From: Vitreoscilla massiliensis
Lineage (GTDB): Bacteria; Pseudomonadota; Gammaproteobacteria; Burkholderiales; Neisseriaceae
Direction: 5' to 3'
Assembly: GCF_001457815.1 (NCBI RefSeq)
Contig: NZ_LN898221.1
Span: 887,053-951,052, forward strand
Length of the DNA stretch: 64,000 bases
Shown in pieces: positions 59,200-64,000 of this stretch (position 1 is the first letter of the stretch; each line of letters opens with the position of its first letter). The notes beneath the pieces were generated by a model. That model made no database searches. It was given only the letters and a program-made list of their open reading frames with translations, and was not told where the DNA came from. The position numbers and the translations under genes were made by a program.

Positions 59200-61875
59200 T
59201 TAGCGCAACCAGCTTGGCAACACGTCTGCATCGATGCCATATTTCTCTATGGCCAATGCCACTTGTTCTTTACCGATTTTGCCCTCGTTGGCCAAGCCAT
59301 TCAAAGCAGCCACCACCACGTGGAAGCGGTCTACTTCAAAGAAGCGGCGCAAGTTGGCGCGCGAATCTGAGCGACCGAAACCATCGGTGCCCAAAACGGT
59401 GTAATCGGCTTTGATACCAGCGCGCACACGGTCGGCAAACGAGCGGATGTAGTCGGTAGAGGCAATCACTGGACCTTCACGGCCTTCCAATTGGGCGGTA
59501 ATGAATGGCACCTTTTGGTCGCCAGTTGGGTGCAAACGGTTATAGCGCAACACTTCTTGCAAATCGCGGTTCACCAAGTTGAATGAGGTCACGCTCCAGA
59601 TGTCGGCATCAATGTTGAAGTCTTGTTTCAACAATTCGGCACCGCGGATGACTTCTTCCAAAATCACGCCCGAACCCATCAACTGCACTTTGTGGTGGCC
59701 AGTGCCATCGGCTTCTTGCAACAAATACATACCGCGCAAGATGTCTTCTTTGACATTGGCACGCTCAGGCAAGGCTGGGTGTTTGTAGTTTTCGTTCATC
59801 ACGGTCAAGTAGTAGAACACGTCTTCTTGCTCAACAAACATGCGACGCAAACCGTCTTGAATGATGACAGCCACTTCGTAAGCATAGGTTGGATCGTAAG
59901 AGATGCAGTTAGGAATCAAGTCGGCCTGAATTTGGCTGTGACCGTCTTCGTGTTGCAAACCTTCGCCGTTCAAAGTGGTGCGACCGGCAGTACCGCCCAA
60001 CAAGAAGCCTTTGGCGCGCAAGTCACCCGCAGCCCAAGCCAAATCGCCCACGCGTTGGAAACCAAACATAGAGTAGTAAATGTAGAACGGAATCATGGTG
60101 AAGTGGCTGTTGGCATAACTGGTTGCCGCCGCAATCCATGAGCTCATCGCGCCTGGTTCGTTAATGCCTTCTTGCAACATTTGACCCGATTCTGATTCTT
60201 TGTAGAACATCAATTGGTCAGCGTCTTGTGGCGTGTATTTTTGGCCTTTAGGGTTCCAAATACCGTATTGGCGGAACATGCCTTCCATACCGAAAGTACG
60301 GCTTTCATCTGGCACAATCGGCACAATGCGTTTGCCGATTTGTTTGTCTTTAAGCAAAGTGCCCAAGATGCGCACGAATGCCATGGTGGTAGAGAATTCG
60401 CGGTCGCCAGAAGCTTTCAATTGTGCTTCAAATGCATCCAACGATGGAATTTCCAAAGCGGTATGGTTAGGTGTGCGGCTAGGCAAGTAACCATTCAAAG
60501 ATTTGCGACGCTCATGCAAATACTTCATTTCTGGGCTGTCTTCGGCCGGTTTGTAATAAGGCACGTTGCCTGATTCCAACTCAGCATCGCTCACAGGAAT
60601 GCCAAAGCGGTCGCGGAATTTTTTCAGTGAGTCCAAGTCCATTTTTTTGGCTTGGTGGGCAATGTTTTGACCTTCACCAGCCGCGCCCATACCATAACCT
60701 TTAATGGTTTTGGCCAAAATCACCGTAGGACGGCCATTGGCATTGGTGGTGGCTTCATGGTAAGCGGCATACACTTTGTGTGGGTCGTGACCACCACGGT
60801 TCAAGGCCCAGATTTCTTCGTCTGACCAGTTGGCAACCATGGCTTTCAATTCAGGGTAAGCACCGAAGAAGTGGTCGCGCACATAGGCGCCATCTTTGGA
60901 TTTGAAGGTTTGGTAATCGCCGTCCAAACATTCGGCCATGCGTTGTTTGAGCAAATTGTCTTTGTCTTGCGCCAACAATGGGTCCCAACGGCCGCCCCAA
61001 ATCACTTTCAACACATTCCAGCCTGAGCCACGGAAATCGCCTTCCAATTCTTGGATGATTTTGCCGTTACCGCGCACAGGGCCGTCCAAGCGTTGCAAGT
61101 TACAGTTGATGACGAACACCAAATTGTCCAAACCTTCGCGGGCGGCCAAAGAAATCGCACCCAAGCTCTCAGGTTCATCCATCTCGCCGTCGCCACAGAA
61201 CACCCAAACCTTACGGCCTTTGGTGCGGGCCAAACCACGAGATTCCAAGTATTTCAAGAAACGTGCTTGGTAAATACCCATCAATGGGCCCAAACCCATA
61301 GACACGGTTGGGAATTGCCAGAAATCAGGCGCCAACCAAGGGTGTGGGTATGAAGGCAAGCCTTCGCCGTCCACTTCTTGACGGAAGTTGTCCAATTGGT
61401 CTTCGCTCAAACGACCTTCTAAGAATGCACGCGCGTACACGCCCGGTGCAGAGTGGCCTTGGACGAACACCAAATCGCCATCTTCGTTTTCGTTACCGGC
61501 TTTCCAGAAATGGTTAAAACCGACATCGTATAAGGTTGCTGCTGATTGGTAAGAGGCAATATGACCGCCCAATTCCAAGTCTTTCTTGCCGGCACGCAAC
61601 ACAATGGCAGCGGCATTCCAGCGTATCATCGAGCGCAAACGGTGTTCCAACTCATGATTGCCTGGAGATTTTTGTTCTTTGCCCACAGGAATGGTATTGA
61701 TGTAAGCGGTAGTCGCGCTAAAAGGCAAGTGCACACCGGTTCTTCGGACTTCGCGTACCAAGCGTTGCAAGATGTAATGCGCACGCTCAGGACCTTCACT
61801 TTGTAAAACCGATGCTAATGAATCCAACCACTCTTGGGTTTCGATTGGATCAATGTCTTTGAATTGCTCAGCCAT
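59200..61875 (-). CDS. aceE: Pyruvate dehydrogenase E1, homodimeric form
   Basis: E1 decarboxylates pyruvate with thiamine diphosphate and acetylates the lipoyl groups of E2. The 891-residue protein is the large single-chain type. The ThDP motif is GDGEMDEPE near 230, ending with the NCNLQRLDG stretch near 258-268; SYPHPWLAPDFW and KTIKGYGMG are also family features. I chose ATG 61875, preceded by AAGGA six bases away; an ATG 18 bases upstream is less likely. The region upstream carries palindromes that may bind a regulator. Confidence 0.96.
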   Translation of the reverse strand: MAEQFKDIDPIETQEWLDSLASVLQSEGPERAHYILQRLVREVRRTGVHLPFSATTAYINTIPVGKEQKSPGNHELEHRLRSMIRWNAAAIVLRAGKKDLELGGHIASYQSAATLYDVGFNHFWKAGNENEDGDLVFVQGHSAPGVYARAFLEGRLSEDQLDNFRQEVDGEGLPSYPHPWLAPDFWQFPTVSMGLGPLMGIYQARFLKYLESRGLARTKGRKVWVFCGDGEMDEPESLGAISLAAREGLDNLVFVINCNLQRLDGPVRGNGKIIQELEGDFRGSGWNVLKVIWGGRWDPLLAQDKDNLLKQRMAECLDGDYQTFKSKDGAYVRDHFFGAYPELKAMVANWSDEEIWALNRGGHDPHKVYAAYHEATTNANGRPTVILAKTIKGYGMGAAGEGQNIAHQAKKMDLDSLKKFRDRFGIPVSDAELESGNVPYYKPAEDSPEMKYLHERRKSLNGYLPSRTPNHTALEIPSLDAFEAQLKASGDREFSTTMAFVRILGTLLKDKQIGKRIVPIVPDESRTFGMEGMFRQYGIWNPKGQKYTPQDADQLMFYKESESGQMLQEGINEPGAMSSWIAAATSYANSHFTMIPFYIYYSMFGFQRVGDLAWAAGDLRAKGFLLGGTAGRTTLNGEGLQHEDGHSQIQADLIPNCISYDPTYAYEVAVIIQDGLRRMFVEQEDVFYYLTVMNENYKHPALPERANVKEDILRGMYLLQEADGTGHHKVQLMGSGVILEEVIRGAELLKQDFNIDADIWSVTSFNLVNRDLQEVLRYNRLHPTGDQKVPFITAQLEGREGPVIASTDYIRSFADRVRAGIKADYTVLGTDGFGRSDSRANLRRFFEVDRFHVVVAALNGLANEGKIGKEQVALAIEKYGIDADVLPSWLR

Positions 61876-61994
61876 ATTATTATCCTTCAGCACTCAAATG
61901 TTCATAAAACAACATTATTAAACAAAACTACCCAAACTATTCACTTTTGAAACCAGTCTGATTCGTTTGTGCTCAACTAATTTGCAGAAAATTG

Positions 61995-62079
61995 AATACA
62001 GTATGTGCTTGTTTTGCGGGCAACGGGCTGAAGACATTAAGGTATCTGCTGGCTTTGTTGCGCCGCAACATACTGTATT
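61995..62079. promoter_or_regulatory. Twin palindromic operator-like sites upstream of aceE
   Basis: AATACAGTATGT at 61995-62006 and its exact inverse complement ACATACTGTATT at 62068-62079 are separated by 61 bases. Each contains a palindrome (ATACAGTAT, ATACTGTAT) with centres 74 bases apart, near seven helical turns. A third palindrome, TGTTGCG-C-CGCAACA, lies at 62056-62070. A regulator could bind both sites and loop DNA. No regulator gene is adjacent. Confidence 0.5.
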
Positions 62080-62159
62080 TTCGGAATTATCGTATCAGCA
62101 AATCTCAGACTGAGCAATTGTTAGCCGTGACATATCTCATATTTTTTCATCATTAATGT

Positions 62160-62182
62160 AAACCGTTTGAAAACGGTTTTTT
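62160..62182 (+). terminator. Hairpin followed by a T run in the gene-free region upstream of aceE
   Basis: AACCGTTT and AAACGGTT with a three-base loop are followed by three more T residues. No forward gene ends nearby, so it may belong to a small RNA or have no function. Confidence 0.3.
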
Positions 62183-62270
62183 GAGACTATTAGAAAGAAA
62201 ACGAACAAAATGAATCATGTATCATTTATTATCATCGAAATAATATAAATTATCTATTTCGCAAAAAACA

Positions 62271-62297
62271 AGCAGCCTGTACACTTACAGGCCGCAT
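62271..62297 (-). terminator. Imperfect paired uptake sequence after the Smr-domain gene
   Basis: AGCAGCCTGTA and TTACAGGCCGC are paired around ACAC, with GCAGCC in place of GCGGCC, one mismatch. It is 45 bases past the stop of the Smr-domain gene. Confidence 0.6.
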
Positions 62298-62341
62298 TTT
62301 AGGGAAAAAACCCTGCTCAAATATGTGCGAATTTCTTCGTA

Positions 62342-62956
62342 TTATTCGCTTTCTTCTTTCCAAACCCGTTTCAATAAGATGAGGACGGCGCCGTCATTAT
62401 TGCCATTGGGCTCGGTATAGGCCAGCACATCAGGGTGTTGCATCAACCAGCGGCGCACCGTGTTCTTCAAAACCGGCGCAAAACCCCGCGAGCCCAAACC
62501 GCTGCCATGAATGATTTCACCGCAAACGCCGTACTGACGTATGTATTCGATGAACTCGTTCAACACCTCTTGTGCTTCCTCTTGGGAATAACCGTGCAAA
62601 TCCAAAGTGGAGATGATGCGCAGCTTGCCCGATAACAACTTATCAATGTCTTTGCGACCTTGGCCGCCTTTACTGTATTGCTTGGGCGGTGTGTCATCGG
62701 CCTCTTGGCTGACATAGAAATAATGGTCTTTATCGCCCTCTTCCAAGCGCTGTTGGCGCAAACGCGGCGGGGTTTTGTCCACATAACGTGGTGCTCGATT
62801 TTGCTGTTTTAAGGGTTTGACTGCGCCCATTTCCTTGGCAAAATCCACTTCTTCTGCCGCCACTTGCGCCGCTTCTTGTTCGCGTTGTTTTTGCTCGGCC
62901 TGCGCCGCTTGCGCTTGCTTGCCCAAGCCTTTTAACAATTGTTTAAAGTCTTCCAT
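62342..62956 (-). CDS. Smr-domain (MutS2 C-terminal-like) protein
   Basis: This 204-residue protein has a charged, Gln/Ala/Glu-rich N-terminal coiled region (KQAQAAQAEQKQREQEAAQVAAEE, about 11-34), then a Smr domain: LDLHGYSQEEAQEVL near 118-132 and IIHGSGLGSRG near 152-162. Stand-alone Smr proteins (YdaL, SmrB-like) are endonucleases; SmrB cuts mRNA at collided ribosomes. The DLHG and HGxG motifs are intact. I chose ATG 62956 (MEDFKQ), typical of family starts, over the ATG 63016. Cellular role inferred only from the family. Confidence 0.85.
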   Translation of the reverse strand: MEDFKQLLKGLGKQAQAAQAEQKQREQEAAQVAAEEVDFAKEMGAVKPLKQQNRAPRYVDKTPPRLRQQRLEEGDKDHYFYVSQEADDTPPKQYSKGGQGRKDIDKLLSGKLRIISTLDLHGYSQEEAQEVLNEFIEYIRQYGVCGEIIHGSGLGSRGFAPVLKNTVRRWLMQHPDVLAYTEPNGNNDGAVLILLKRVWKEESE

Positions 62957-63144
62957 CTTACTGTCTTGTTCTGTCTGTGTGTTTTGCCGCTTATAATGCC
63001 ACCATCGCCACGCCAATTCAAATCTGTACTGCTGCTATGCTGCTGCTTTGGCGTTGTCTAAGTGTTCTTCAGCATATTTGCATGAGCCCTTAACATACGT
63101 TAGCTTGAAAACCATATGCACATCGTTACAGCCATAATACACAA

Positions 63145-63189
63145 GCGGCCTGTAAACCACATAAATCATGTTTGTGGTTTACAGGCCGC
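63145..63189. repeat. Longest paired uptake-sequence hairpin in the window
   Basis: GCGGCCTGTAAACCACA pairs with TGTGGTTTACAGGCCGC over 17 bases; the loop is about eleven bases. It lies between the Smr gene start and the end of the following gene, so it may end the transcript of the gene at 63204. Confidence 0.75.
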
Positions 63190-63203
63190 ATCTATTATCG
63201 TGC

Positions 63204-63452
63204 TTAACCGACGCGTCTGGCAGGCGGCGCCATCTCGGTCAAAGCGATGCTTTGCATGCCAGCATGGGTTTTGATGGTCACCCACATCGGCGTACCTAAA
63301 TTGGGGTAAGACCAATATTGGTGCGGCACGCCGCCCAACACAAACTCGCCCACATAGGCCAAATCCTTGGCCGTGAACGCACTGGCGTGTTCACCCAATT
63401 TCAATTGCAAATATTCCAATAACCAAGCGATATCGCTTTCATGTTCGTCCAT
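63204..63452 (-). CDS. Small hypothetical protein
   Basis: This 82-residue soluble protein has an acidic N-terminus (MDEHESDIAWLLEYLQLKLGE) and a compact C-terminal segment ending PPARRVG. GAGAGAG stands just before ATG 63452, and a paired uptake-sequence hairpin follows, so it is likely a real single gene. I do not recognise the family, and no cysteines, membrane helices or nucleotide motifs are present. Confidence 0.6.
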   Translation of the reverse strand: MDEHESDIAWLLEYLQLKLGEHASAFTAKDLAYVGEFVLGGVPHQYWSYPNLGTPMWVTIKTHAGMQSIALTEMAPPARRVG

Positions 63453-63594
63453 CTTCTCTCTCCTCTATAATTCACATTTCATTATCGTTATGTTGCTTAC
63501 TCTCGGTACTGCTAATCTTGTGTCTACAAAATGGCATACTCCCCTGCGAAGTAAGCATATTCCATTCCAATAAACACCGTGGCGGTCGCCCATA

Positions 63595-63627
63595 CAAAAA
63601 CACCGCAATTCGGATGATTTGCGGTGT
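63595..63627 (-). terminator. Rho-independent terminator after the partial gene at the right edge
   Basis: On the reverse strand ACACCGCAA and TTGCGGTGT form a nine-pair stem with a ten-base loop, followed by five T residues. Confidence 0.8.
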
Positions 63628-63660
63628 GATCAACACGGTTAAGCTCAAACAAATTCAAAT

Positions 63661-64000
63661 CTATGATGCAGGCTTGGCTTTTTTAAACTTGCCACGACGC
63701 GATTTCTTTACAAAGCCATGGCGAATTTGCTCTAAATGCTCTTGCTCATCCACAGCTTCTAAAGGTGCCATAGACAATCTGGCCCAATACGTCATGTCTT
63801 TGCTGATTGTGTCTGTTAAACACGATAAGGTGTTGTCTACCATTTCAGCCAACATTTGTTGCTGATTTTCAGATTGATAATCCCAAAAATCAATTTCATC
63901 AAACCTGCCAATCACTTCTTTGAGTCTAAGACTGAGATACGGCGATGCCAAAACGGCATCAGAAAAAACGGGACGGCCCAAAGACCAAATGCCCGCCTCA
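63661..64000 (-). CDS. Hypothetical protein (partial, N-terminus beyond window)
   Basis: The reverse frame is open from base 64000 to the stop at 63661, about 112 residues. No convincing start exists inside: the first candidate is TTG 63981, and coding continues beyond it as EAGIWSLGRP. The visible part has an amphipathic SPYLSLRLKEVIGRFDEIDFWDYQSENQQQMLAE stretch and a basic tail (KKSRRGKFKKAKPAS). The family is not recognised. A terminator follows. Confidence 0.6.
   Translation of the reverse strand, partial: EAGIWSLGRPVFSDAVLASPYLSLRLKEVIGRFDEIDFWDYQSENQQQMLAEMVDNTLSCLTDTISKDMTYWARLSMAPLEAVDEQEHLEQIRHGFVKKSRRGKFKKAKPAS

Noticed and set aside
63453..63600. Possible tRNA or small RNA in the gap before the right-edge gene.
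   Set aside because: No cloverleaf or T-arm sequence could be found; only the terminator of the neighbouring gene is evident.

Overview
The window looks like a chromosomal segment of a betaproteobacterium of the family Neisseriaceae, probably a genus outside Neisseria itself (Vitreoscilla-like is my guess; the genus cannot be fixed from the sequence). Three things point there. A 10-13 bp element with core GCGGCCTGTAA occurs dozens of times, often as head-to-head pairs forming terminator hairpins, as the DNA uptake sequence (DUS) does in Neisseriaceae. The dihydrolipoamide dehydrogenase carries an N-terminal lipoyl domain, like the P64K protein of N. meningitidis. Housekeeping proteins (PurL, AcnB, GlnB, AceE/AceF) are of proteobacterial type. 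No rRNA, tRNA, CRISPR array, insertion sequence or prophage was recognised.

Layout. 1-2832: 5'-truncated-at-edge argG plus a polar amino-acid (cystine-type) ABC binding protein and permease. 2986-5035: glutathione-dependent formaldehyde detoxification (adhC, fghA). 5420-10168: a small membrane protein, the P-II regulator glnB and purL. 10382-18392: a GNAT acetyltransferase remnant, then a Fur-box-preceded, overlapping operon for hydroxamate-type siderophore uptake (fhuC, fhuD, fhuB), a YojI-like ABC exporter and a TonB-dependent receptor. 18502-19332: an Ada-like AraC/methyltransferase fusion. 19608-24355: a two-component anthranilate/benzoate-type ring-hydroxylating dioxygenase (antA, antB), divergent AraC regulator and aromatic-acid MFS importer. 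24642-31470: a probable trans-4-hydroxy-L-proline degradation cluster (epimerase, FAD oxidase, deaminase, semialdehyde dehydrogenase, AraC regulator) with a LivJ-type binding protein.

31498-38286 is the accessory part: a diverged tandem repeat, a small lipoprotein, an AT-richer RTX calcium-binding exoprotein split by a one-base frameshift, a frameshifted nuclease-helicase (DUF2075) gene and a DUF1232 protein. 38422-45039 holds ftsK with a very long linker and acnB. 45453-49931 holds an ArsR regulator, a complete polar amino-acid ABC transporter and two envelope proteins. 50081-54874 holds a CPA1 antiporter with a C-terminal EF-hand and two MFS paralogs of the metabolite:H+ symporter type. 54951-61875 is the pyruvate dehydrogenase locus (aceE, aceF, an unrelated small membrane protein, lpdA), with two matching palindromes upstream. 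62342-64000 ends with an Smr-domain protein and two unknown genes, the last cut by the window edge.

Together the genes suggest a respiring heterotroph feeding on amino acids and related compounds (hydroxyproline, aromatic amino-acid breakdown products), scavenging foreign siderophores and keeping a DUS-dependent competence system with its own dialect. I see no wholly new multi-gene system that I can defend. The best leads are the DUS dialect and its variants, the broken nuclease-helicase, the split RTX protein, the paired palindromes upstream of aceE, and the exporter inside the siderophore uptake operon.
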